From Torymus aiolomorphi (lineage: Eukaryota; Arthropoda; Insecta; Hymenoptera; Torymidae), in contig CM070877.1 of assembly GCA_036365515.1 (NCBI GenBank), forward strand, positions 87,869,022 to 87,933,021: 64,000 nucleotides of DNA. Direction: 5' to 3'. The position numbers and the translations under genes were made by a program. The first letter of the stretch is position 1. Each line of letters opens with the position of its first letter. Shown piece after piece: positions 54,886 to 64,000 of the stretch. The notes below the pieces were generated by a model. That model was not told the origin of the DNA and did no database searches. It saw nothing but the letters and a program-made list of their open reading frames with translations.

Positions 54886-55914
54886 CTTTCACAAACTAAT
54901 TATTAGACGTACTTTAAATATAATATAGTGAATCTTTACTTTCGAATCAACTCAAGAGTGCAAAAAATCCAAAATTTATTGAGAAATGCCGTATAAAGAA
55001 GTTCAAAATTACAATTCTTATGTGATGTCAGCTGTGTTTACATTGATGCTAGCAGTCTATTATATGTAGGTATTACTTATAGTTTATGGTTATGTAACAA
55101 AAAAGGGAGTACACTACTATCGAAAATTGACTGGTCAATTTCGAGTAAAGTGGTCAACATTTACGGTCAAAAACCAATCTATTAGTTTTCAAATTAAAAC
55201 GTAGGTTACTTTAACGTTAAATAGATAATAAAAGAAAATCAAGTTTTTCGTCTTTTTATAGGTGTCTATCTTCTGGAACTATAAGGAACATTTCAAATTT
55301 TTTTTATTTATGAACCACACTTTTTAGGTTCAGAATAACATGTATAATTGAAAAATGAAAAAAAAATCAATTTTTTGACATATTTTAGGTCTATGACCCC
55401 CTTATTAACAAAAAAACCGTTGCCAATTCATTGGCCCGTGTCTTCCTCAAACTTAATTAGCTTATTCCTTTAATTAATTTTTAGTAACAAAATTTATAAT
55501 TTTTGCAACAATTTATGCCATAATTATAATTAAATTCATTTATGAAGATTAAAAAGTATTAATTTTTAAATTATTTATAAAATATGAATAAAATAATAGG
55601 TATGATTTTTTTTTAATTATGTGTGAAAAATAAATACAATAATTGATTGTAATATTATCGTCAAAACCATTTAAAATTCTTAAATAACCTTTACTTCAAA
55701 TTATATTTTCTTTGTGAAATGTTACTCATAGGGTGTTCTTTCTGGAATTTCGGATGTAAGAAAAAGTTTCTAACCTTAAAAATAGTAAATGGCTATTACA
55801 AAAAAGCAGGTACACAACACGCGCGCATAGCGCATAGAGCATGTCATTTCCATTTTCTAGTGTACATAAATGCTTTCCCGGATAATTACGACTTTAAAAG
55901 GGGGCTAAAATAGT
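54886..55914. other. AT-rich spacer
   Basis: No protein recognised. The bases 55220-55265 (AAATAGATAATAAAAGAAAA, TTTTTCGTC) resemble 18560-18590 at the edge of the giant palindrome, so a related fragment may be present. Confidence 0.4.
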
Positions 55915-56700
55915 TTTAAACTCGAATATCTCTGAAATTCATAAACGAATTCCTAAGAACTCTTCTAATAAATAATATACAAACTCTACACCAAATTTCA
56001 AAGAAATTAAAACAATTTTAATGTAGTTATATTTTGCGACAACAATGAAAGTCATTTTCCCAAATACTAAAATTTTAAATATCAAACATCTCAAAAAATA
56101 ACCATATAAATTTTGATGAAATTTTACACAGGTATTGCCTACATCGCATGCAAAATGGTCTATAAATTTTAAGCTGATATATGAAGTCCTCATTGAGAAA
56201 TTGCGATTTTGAAAAAAAAACTGTAAAATAATTTGAATCTTAAATATCTCTAAAAATCATGACACAATACTTTTACCTAAAAGACTTATACAATAATTTA
56301 TAATCTCTACATCTCCACAAAATTTCAACATGATTGAACCAATTTTTGTTTTCTCTAGTTATCATGCGACAAAGAAAATGACTTTGTAAAATACGAACAT
56401 ATTCAAAATCAAATATCTCAAAAAGTAATCCTACGATCTTGATGAAAATTCGCACATATATTATCTATATCACATACAAAATTGTTTATAAATTTGGAGC
56501 TGATACATGGAGCCGTTCTTGAGAAATTACGATTAAAAAAAAAAAAAAGTTAAAAAAATTTTAACCTCAAATATTTCTGAAATTTCTGGACTAATCATTT
56601 TGCCCAAAGAACTCGGCCTAGAGCTATCCAAAATCTACCTCTACAAGGAATTTCGAAGCGATTAAGTCAATTTTACTCCCGTAATCGTTGGCCATTGTCA
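55915..56700. repeat. Degenerate tandem repeat, period about 325 bp
   Basis: Three units start near 55915, 56230 and 56555 with versions of TCGAATATCTCTGAAATTC / TTAAATATCTCTAAAAATC / TCAAATATTTCTGAAATTTC. Each then repeats TCTACA..AAATTTCAA and, in the first two, GTATTGCCTACATCGCATGC / ATTATCTATATCACATAC and TTGAGAAATT.CGAT. The third unit is partial. Non-coding. Confidence 0.7.
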
Positions 56701-56714
56701 GTAGAAGCTGAGAT

Positions 56715-56732
56715 CCAGGCGTACACACACAT

Positions 56733-56778
<46 letters not shown>
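56715..56778. repeat. (CA)n/(GCAC)n microsatellite
   Basis: ACACACACATGCACGCACGC followed by about 16 CA units. Confidence 0.95.
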
Positions 56779-56781
<3 letters not shown>

Positions 56782-56894
56782 TACAGACATTTTTCAAAAA
56801 TCATGTATTTTGATTCCTAACACCTCGAAAAACAATTATAACATGTTTTTACAACAACTCAAAAAATTACTATCGCAAGGCTTCCTGCAGGAGG

Positions 56895-58570
56895 ATGCAA
56901 ATGTTTGAGACTTAATAGTTTTGTTTTAATATAATCTACAACTTTTGTGTTTAACATTTATGAATACATCAAAGTCCTGACGATAATAGCCGAAAATAGA
57001 TAATTAATAAAAAATGTTTCTTATAGCGAAAATTATCTTCATAGAAAGGAAGGCGTTCAATTAGTGTAAGCAATCTCAAGTATTAGATTATTATCATATT
57101 AACTATCGTATGGGTTCTGTAGAACCCACTTTGTTCAACATGCTGTAGAAATCTGAAATTAAATAATTTTTAAATCAACTTATTTAGTCGTGTTCTCTTA
57201 TTCAAGGGGAAACCCCTCTGGCCATTAAAATTAAATTTTTTTGTTTTTTTCCGTTTCGTTTAGTACATTAAAAAAGGGGTCGGCGTTGAAAATTGGGATT
57301 TGAAGAAAATTCGGTTCTTGAATGGTTTATTTTAGAATAAAAAAATAGTTAATGGTTATTTTTTTTTTTATTCTGGGTGGTGGATCTTGTTAATGAGACA
57401 ACGCATTAAAAATTTATCACTATCCGAGTTACTTATCGACATTTTTGGAGAAAAAAACTATCGATTGATCTTAGTTAAAGCTTCCACAATTATAGTATAC
57501 AAAAAAAAGTCACTTTTTCCTTGGGAATGGGGTCTCGGTACGAAAGGGTTAAGGATAAAAACCAATATTTTTGAATAAATTGAACTACGTGATAAATAAT
57601 GATTATTACAATCTCTGTGCGAAATTTCAATGTAGCTTAATGAAGGAAAAAATGAGTATAAAAAATTCATGGTGATACGTTTTACTAATATAAAAGTAAC
57701 CGTAAAACTTCCAGAAAAGCAAATAACTTACATTTAAAACAAAATAACTATATCAATCCATTATTTAAAATTAATAATTTATAGGCATATAAAAAAAATA
57801 ATTACTTTCTTACGTATCACCGCATGTTTCTTAACTTTTAGAATTATTATTACATCTTACAAATATGAATTAGACTTTAGAATACTATGCTCTTGATAAT
57901 CCTAACGAAAGAGATTGGAACATATGTGTTGCGTATCAAAATACATATTTCCTTAACGGGATGCCGGAGTAACAGAAATAGTTTTTCAAAGTTTTCTCTG
58001 TAAAGAATTAACCGACATAGCTGAAATTTTGGGAATCACATCAAAATTTGTATATCAAGTGCGGACAACTCTTGGATTTTGGAAAATTGTCATATTTTTT
58101 ATTTAGAAAATAAAATATACTACAGTACTTTCATATAATAATACATTAACTGCGGCGTCCCCTTAAAGCATATTATTTATAATTTATTTAATTTACATAT
58201 TTATAAAATGCCAATATTTACTTTTCAAGAAAAATAATATGCGTATTAAAAAGGTAGATCTTTGTTATAAAAGAATGCAGTAATGGGTAATTTCAGTCCT
58301 TTTTATGTTTTATTGATATTTAATGTAAATTTAAGTTAGAAAGTGAAAATTAGTATGTTATTACATTAGTATGTTATACATTAATATATTATTCAATAAC
58401 ACATAAAAAAACTAAAATTACTCATTATTGCATTATTTTTTAACAATGATACTATTAATTGTCTATTTTCGGCTATTACCGCCAGGACTTTGATGTATAC
58501 ATAAATGTTAAACCCAAAAGTTGTAGATTATATTAAAACAAATTTTTTTCTCTTAAACATTCTGTTGTTG
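56895..58570. mobile_element. Inverted-repeat element of about 1.67 kb
   Basis: Arm 56895-57005 (ATATAATCTACAACTTTTG, CATCAAAGTCCTGACG) pairs with 58455-58570 (CAAAAGTTGTAGATTATATT, CCAGGACTTTGATG). The interior 57006-58454 is AT-rich without a recognised ORF. A non-autonomous TIR element is likely; exact ends are unclear. Confidence 0.6.
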
Positions 58571-58659
58571 AATGAATTCCTGCTTGCTAGAATTATAAAA
58601 GCGATGGTAAACGCATAATTTAATCTGTAAGAAAGACCATGATTATTAGACCTTATCTA

Positions 58660-58788
58660 TAGTATATGCACGCACACACAGATGCACATACAGATACACA
58701 CACAGACCATACAGAAACCCACAGACCACACACGCGCACCCACGCACGCATGCACGCACGCACACACGCACGCATATATATATAGTTG
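58660..58788. repeat. CA-rich microsatellite block
   Basis: CACACA, ACGCACGC and TATATATA runs. The open frames over it are low-complexity artefacts. Confidence 0.9.
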
Positions 58789-59009
58789 TTACCCTTATAA
58801 TGGAATGCACTCCCTTCACCGTTCCCTCCACCCTCTCCGGAATCCCCTCCGTCCCTCTCCACCATCCTCGCCACCAGTGTTGTTTCGACTTGCCGTCTAC
58901 GCTCATAGTCGATGACCGTTAGCAGCTGGCGACGCTTGCGGCGCTTTCCGCAAACGTCAACTGCAGTGTATATAAACAAATGCAATTATGCAAAGAAGAA
59001 ATGATTTTT

Positions 59010-59172
59010 CCTTCTTTCTAACGGTAAAAGAGAGCTTGAAAAAACTAGCAACGAAATCTATTCCCTGGAACATTAACAAAATCGCGACGGTATAGCCCTG
59101 ATAAGCATCTAAAACGAGAATAGATTTCGTTGCTAGTTTTTTTCTAGTCCTCTTTGATCATTAGAAAGATGA
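59010..59172. repeat. Hairpin element, about 160 bp
   Basis: CTAGCAACGAAATCTATTC at 59044-59063 and its complement at 59118-59137; pairing goes on to TCTTTCTAA / TTAGAAAGA at the outer limits. It could form a long hairpin RNA or be a tiny MITE. Confidence 0.7.
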
Positions 59173-59231
59173 AAAAAACAATTAATACAAATGGTATAAG
59201 CAGTTCGTATTCCGTTTGGTATTCAGTTTTC

Positions 59232-60272
59232 TACACGCAGAGAAAAGTTCGTTGGTAGCAAATGGAATCCTTTTGATCCAAGAGGAAAATAATCTTGTTT
59301 TGGTTGCCAAAATTAATTCCTCTTGCCACAAGAGAAAAATCCTTTTCTGGCAAATTATTCTTGTACAAAAAGGATTCCTCTTCAAGAAAATAGAAGGTCT
59401 AGTTGACCAATAGGAAAATCCTCTTTAACCAACATCGTTTTGTGTGAAGAAGAAACCTTTTGTTTCCCGAAAAAAAAGTTTAAACTGATTTTCCATTTAA
59501 ATAAAAAAAAATTTACTTCTATTAATTTTATTTATTTTAACTTTTGTTATTATTTATATTTTTTATGTATTTTATTTTATTTTTTATATTTTTTATATAT
59601 TTTATTTTACTTATTTTATTTTAATAATTAATTAAGATTGGTTAACTTTGTCAAAAAACCGAAGAAAAAATATTTTCGAGGATAGTTCTCCGGAAGTGCA
59701 GTGACTGGGAATCGAACCCTCGACCTTTCGATTGGGAAGCCGGTACCTTAACCACACGACTAACTAAGCTTCTGACGGGGAGTATCAAAAAAGGCTTTAT
59801 ATATTTCAGAAGAATCAACTGATTTTTAAAAATTCATATCTCGACAGTTACTTAACTTGAAGAGATAATTCTTCTTTTATTCATTAAATATTGTATTTAT
59901 AATTTTCATAAGTATAACTAATATTTAATTGTATTGTAATTAATTATATGATTAATTATTTGTAATGATTACTCTCATTTCCTCTTGTGACAAAAGGAAA
60001 ATCATTTTGTAGTAAAAACTTTATGAACATAGTCCATTCTCAAGAGAAAAATCCTCATTTAGCAAGAGGACACCATTTTGTCTAAAAAGAAACCTATTTG
60101 TGACATTAAAAAATAAGATTTTGGCACAAGAAAAGTATAACCTTGAAACGAAAAATTAATTTTTTTCCTCAAGAATAATACGCTAAATTTAAAACGATTA
60201 TCGTTTTACTACAACAGGAGTTTGAGAAAAGGATTTTCCTCTTGCCACTAAGAGATCATTTCTCTGCGTGTA
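59232..60272. mobile_element. 1.04-kb TIR MITE carrying a tRNA-like sequence
   Basis: Ends TACACGCAGAGAAA (59232-59245) and complement (60259-60272), then related CAAGAGGAAAA words inside both ends. The interior is AT-rich without a coding frame, apart from the tRNA-like stretch. A word like its end (GTACACTGAGAAAAAA at 60432) suggests another fragment next to it. Confidence 0.75.
59692..59773 (-). other. tRNA-like sequence in the 1.04-kb MITE
   Basis: Minus reading has TAGTCGTGTGGTTAAGGTA (A-box-like) and GGGTTCGATTCCC (a perfect B-box/T-arm), with CGGCTTCCCAATCG between. The acceptor pairs at only about four positions and the anticodon stem is poor. It is probably tRNA-derived, not a working tRNA. 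Confidence 0.6.
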
Positions 60273-60887
60273 AGAATGAAAATAATTTAAAATCGCATAC
60301 TAATAAAGTTCAAGAGGTTTTTAAAATTAGAACCACCATAACTTTGTATAGGAATGAAATTGTGTACTTTGGAAATCGGCAAATTTGGAAATCGAAATGC
60401 TTCTTATTTCTAGTTTCGTTTTCTGTACACTGAGAAAAAAATTTCTTTGAATCAAAGAAATCGAACATTTAAACGCTTAAAATGAAGACAAATTTCGAAT
60501 CGCAAATGCACGCAAAAATTCGTTTCCGAAAAAATGTGCACTCTTCTTGTTAGTATTATTTAGATTTAATGAATGAAATGAATAATGATTACACTAGAGG
60601 CCATTTTCACATGTTTTTAAACAATGATTTCAAAAAACTATAACGTTACAAAATATCTTATTTACTTTCATTTTTTTTTTAATGATTATTACTTTTTTTG
60701 CATATTTTTTTATCACCTTTCGTGAAAAGCTTCATGAGCGTGTTCGAGGAACGTTCTTCTTTGTATAATTGCATTTGTTTATATACACTGCAGTTGACGT
60801 TTGCGGAAAGCGCCGCAGGTGTCGCCAGCTGCTAACGGTCATCAACTATGAGCGTAGACGGCAAGTCGGAACAACCCTGCTCGCCAC

Positions 60888-61165
60888 CCGCCTCCACCTT
60901 CCCCGCCACGTATCTGCTGCCCTTCCACTGTCCCCTCCACTCGTTACCGTTAAATTCTTTGAAAATTCACGTTATTTTTTTTATCCCAGTCTCTCCACCT
61001 CCCCTCCCCTTCCCTCACCCTCCTCGGTCCTATCCACATCTCCCTCCACTGCCTCCTCCACCATCACCATCCCCTTCACCGTGATAATGACAGTTTTCCT
61101 CACCACCACTGAACCAATAAATTTATTTAATAAAAAATGAATTTATTTATATATATATATTCTAC
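60888..61165. other. C-rich low-complexity stretch
   Basis: Runs of CTCCACC and CCTCCC words (60990-61080). Its loose partner is 58800-58865. No protein recognised. Confidence 0.4.
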
Positions 61166-61169
61166 ATTT

Positions 61170-61400
61170 CTCGAAAGGGGTTTATAAAGCCCGTTCTTTT
61201 ATATATAGGGGTTTATCGAGCCCGATTTTGATTATGCAGCCCGGGCTTCATAATATTTCTAAAATAGGGGTTTATGCAGCCCGACCTAGAGTCTATAACC
61301 CCAGGGTCCATTATTTCTTTAGTCACTTGCCATAGGGAACTCTGGGCTGTAGGTACTAATATACAGTCTTGGGCTACATAAACCCCGATAAGTGTATATA
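61170..61400 (+). repeat. Constant-core family member S3
   Basis: Unit GGGGTTTAT..AGCCCG: 61177-61193, 61208-61224 and 61267-61283 direct; an internal palindrome TATGCAGCCCGGGCTTCATA at 61232-61251; the final inverted copy GGGCTACATAAACCCC at 61371-61386. Core: CTAGAGTCTATAACCCCAGG, then ATTATTTCTTTAG at 61310-61322, then GGTACTAATATACAG at 61352-61366. Confidence 0.8.
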
Positions 61401-61454
61401 TTTTTTATATATATATATATACATATATATATACACACACATACATTTCTTTTA

Positions 61455-61672
61455 CTACATTTATGGAGCCCTTTTATACACATGAGCATATTTATGGAGC
61501 CCGTTTTCTTTTATGGAGCCCGGGTCCCATAAAATATTCTTATACGGCCTTTATGGAGCCCCATCTAGAGTTTCTATACCCAGAGAGGGATTATTTCTTT
61601 AGTCACTTGTATACGGGAACTCTGGGCGTAGGTACTAATATACAGGGATGGGCTCCATAAAGGGGTTAAGTC
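61455..61672 (+). repeat. Constant-core family member S4
   Basis: Unit TTTATGGAGCCC(G): 61460-61471, 61491-61502, 61510-61522 and 61550-61562 direct; 61510-61534 is an internal palindrome; the final inverted copy GGGCTCCATAAA is at 61650-61661. Core ATTATTTCTTTAG at 61590-61602 and GGTACTAATATACAG at 61631-61645, the same as S3. Confidence 0.8.
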
Positions 61673-61673
61673 A

Positions 61674-61677
<4 letters not shown>

Positions 61678-61716
<39 letters not shown>
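61678..61716. repeat. (TA)n between S4 and S5
   Basis: Pure dinucleotide tract of about 19 units. Confidence 0.95.
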
Positions 61717-62192
<476 letters not shown>

Positions 62193-62939
62193 CGTGTCCA
62201 AAAAGTCTGGAAACACCCAAATAATTTCTCAGCTGAATTACTATTGGAAAATGTTAAGGTCGCCTTTGTAGTAATTTTTACGAGGAATCCAATGGTGACC
62301 TTGGATTCGACCTTGGACCTCATTTTTGAGGTTATTTCAAGGTCAACCTCATTTTTTTAAATGGTAACCCCTATTTTTTATAGCGGAATCTGAAAGAGCG
62401 GAAAATTTTACGTCCGGATATGTATTAAGGTATGAGGTTGAGGTTACCCCCAGAGGTCAAATTGAGGTCAAAGTATGATTTCTTAAAAATTTCGCGAGTT
62501 CAGTGGTAAAACAAAACAAACAAAGGTAAGGTTTGGTAAGTTCGAACGAAGACTTGAAGGTGACCTCTGATTCGACCTTGAACCTCATTTTGAGCCTCAT
62601 TTTTGAGGTTATTTCGAGGTCAACCTCATTTTTTTAAATGGTAACCCCTATTTTTTTAGCGGAATCGGAAAGAGTGTGAAACTTTACGTCCAAACATGTA
62701 CTCAGAACATAGTTCAAGAAGGACCTTGACGTTCATTTGAAGGTCATTTAAACTTAATGCCGGTCTGATCTTGTGTAAACTTTTTATCACACTGAGCGAG
62801 GTTAATTCTTTAGTAGTTTTCAACGAGAAATCTAATGGTGACCTTGACATTGTCCTTAAAAGTCATGTCAAGTTCAATTTTTTTACATTTAGCGTTACCC
62901 AGGAACAACGACGTGGACGTAGTAAAATCTGTTCCCTTT

Positions 62940-63097
62940 GGGGTGCTTGATTTACGTGAGTCCCCTTGCCTCTCACGATGGGGTGCTTGATTTACGTGAG
63001 TCCCCTTGCCTCTCACGATGGGGCGCTTGATTTACGTGAGTCCCCTTGCCTCTCACGATGGGGCGTTTGATTTACGTGAGTCCCCTTGCCTCTCACA
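62940..63097. repeat. 40-bp tandem repeat x4 in mariner 3' region
   Basis: GGGGTGCTTGATTTACGTGA then GTCCCCTTGCCTCTCACGAT, four almost exact copies. Three diverged copies lie in the centre of the palindromic MITE 29040-30384. Confidence 0.95.
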
Positions 63098-63124
63098 TTT
63101 GATTTTTTTAAACAGTATAACATC

Positions 63125-64000
63125 TTATTTCAAGTGCTCGAACTGTTCTCCATTCATTTCTTGACAGTAACCTAATCGATGATAGAAAGCACCAACAGCA
63201 TTTTCAATCATTTCAGTAGGAATGAGAGCTGATTCATCAATGATCCTTTCACGTAATTCATCTAAGTTTAAGGGTTTTGTTTTGAATACACCATCCTTCA
63301 GATAACCCCAATAGAAATAATCTAGAGGCGTTAAATCGGGGGACCTAGCTGGCCATTCAATTGCACCTCTTCGTCCTATCCATCGATTAATGAATACTGT
63401 ATCTAAGTATGTGCGAACGTTTCGTGCATAATGAGCTGCTGCACCGTCCTGTTGATACCATGTGTTATTAAAGTCCTCTCCAGCTATTTCTCTTATAGCA
63501 GGAACAATTTGATTCCGCAACATAGTTTCATACTTTTCTGCATTTAAATTGCCATCAATAAAAAATGGTCCTATAATCCTATTATTTAATATTCCAGCCC
63601 AGACATTTAATTTTTGTGGATATTGTGACTTGGCTTCTCTTGCCCAATGAGGGTTTTCAACTGCCCAATATCTACAGTTATGCCTATTTACGCTTGAGTC
63701 AAGTTGAAATGTAGCTTCATCTGAGAAGACTATATTTGATGGAAAATTTGGATTTTGTACGATGCGTGCCATCATATCGTCACAGAATTCAACGCGACGA
63801 TCGAAATCATCTTCATTTAACTTGTGTATTAGCGTTACTTTAAATGGATGGAACTTCTCTCTCTTTAGTATGTTATGAATAGATGATTTACTTATTTCGT
63901 GCACTTGAGCAGCTCTACGAACGGAAGTATGCGGATCTTCGGTGAATGTTAACACAACATCTAAAGATTTCTCTTCGTTACCTGCTGACATTGGTCTGCC
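63125..64000 (-). CDS. Mariner transposase, DD41D type, N-terminus outside window
   Basis: Open over 288 codons from the Met at 63991, and the frame is still open to the window edge (GRP before it), so the true start lies beyond. The N-terminal part shows a helix-turn-helix (TSVRRAAQVHEISKSSIHNIL). The catalytic part has FSDEATFQL, WYQQDGAAAHYARNVRTYL and WPARSPDLTPLDYFYWGYLK. Counting from the Asp of QQDG to the Asp of PLDY gives 41 residues between, so DD41D, as in rosa-type mariners, not DD34D. No stop or frame break is visible; the enzyme, which cuts and rejoins the element at TA, may be intact. It ends with EQFEHLK then TAA or similar at 63125. Confidence 0.9.
   Translation of the reverse strand, partial: GRPMSAGNEEKSLDVVLTFTEDPHTSVRRAAQVHEISKSSIHNILKREKFHPFKVTLIHKLNEDDFDRRVEFCDDMMARIVQNPNFPSNIVFSDEATFQLDSSVNRHNCRYWAVENPHWAREAKSQYPQKLNVWAGILNNRIIGPFFIDGNLNAEKYETMLRNQIVPAIREIAGEDFNNTWYQQDGAAAHYARNVRTYLDTVFINRWIGRRGAIEWPARSPDLTPLDYFYWGYLKDGVFKTKPLNLDELRERIIDESALIPTEMIENAVGAFYHRLGYCQEMNGEQFEHLK

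Larger units (their letters stand above)
58865..60887. mobile_element. Inverted-repeat pair enclosing other elements
   Basis: Left arm 58865-59000 and right arm 60754-60887 are reverse complements (words GACTTGCCGTCTACGCTCAT, GGCGCTTTCCGCAAACGTCA, CTGCAGTGTATATAAACAAA). Each arm contains a TATATAAA box. Between them lie a hairpin (59010-59172) and a 1-kb MITE (59232-60272). Sequence beyond the arms (C-rich, CTCCACC words) is also loosely shared. Confidence 0.7.

Noticed and set aside
58646..58985. Open frames rich in Cys/Val/Arg over the CA block
   Set aside because: Low-complexity microsatellite translation and part of an inverted-repeat arm.
62940..63097. Possible CRISPR array (four 40-bp repeats)
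   Set aside because: Units are directly adjacent without spacers, and the setting is a eukaryotic mariner 3' region.

Overview
The window looks like repeat-packed DNA from an insect, most plausibly a hymenopteran such as a parasitoid wasp. This is an inference from the element types: an R1-like LINE, a Ty1/copia element whose primer site matches the middle of initiator tRNA-Met, Penelope-like elements, a DD41D mariner, long (TA)n tracts and AT-rich spacers. I found no host protein-coding gene, rRNA, functional tRNA or CRISPR array. Almost everything that can be named is a transposable element, mostly decayed and often nested.

Layout. 1-2880: R1-clade non-LTR retrotransposon on the minus strand, cut by the window edge. 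2945-3730: Helitron-type Pif1 helicase remnant. 4149-5222: inverted-repeat element. 5343-9725: decayed Ty3/gypsy gag-pol on the minus strand, without LTRs. 11834-17925: two almost identical Penelope-like copies in opposite orientation, inserted as one unit with a 13-bp target duplication. 18577-23830: 5.25-kb non-coding giant palindrome. 24370-26660: two members of an unusual constant-core repeat family (S1, S2), palindromic modules and a fold-back element.

27456-50249: one Ty1/copia element, minus strand, with 342-bp LTRs and a primer site. It is stretched to 22.8 kb by nested insertions. Its RT is split by a palindromic mariner-type MITE (29040-30384). Its 5' part is split by a DNA transposon with long terminal inverted repeats (34047-47895; DFSEN...HGK..DG.G signature, tentatively Sola-like). 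That transposon holds a Penelope family-2 complex (37346-47441), which is itself split by a Penelope family-1 copy (44096-46114). The duplicated or interrupted sequence can be read at three of these levels.

50263-53840: second, diverged copy of the DFSEN transposon with TIRs and ATAT flanks. 54149-54885: probable 5' LTR of another retrotransposon with an adjacent primer site. 55915-56700: 325-bp-period degenerate tandem repeat. 56895-61100: stacked inverted-repeat elements, one carrying a tRNA-like sequence. 61170-61910: three more members of the constant-core family (S3-S5) among (TA)n tracts. 62190-64000: mariner with an open DD41D transposase that runs off the window.

Most likely undescribed system: the S1-S5 family. 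Each copy has several direct copies of a 12-17 nt unit, a constant core containing ATTATTTCTTTAG, and one inverted copy of the unit. The unit is different in each element but agrees within an element, so pairing between direct and inverted copies is kept while the sequence changes. I know of no named family with this plan. How the genes work together is a matter of parasitic layers, not a pathway: each element carries its own (mostly broken) mobility enzymes, and the non-autonomous palindromes probably depend on related autonomous copies.
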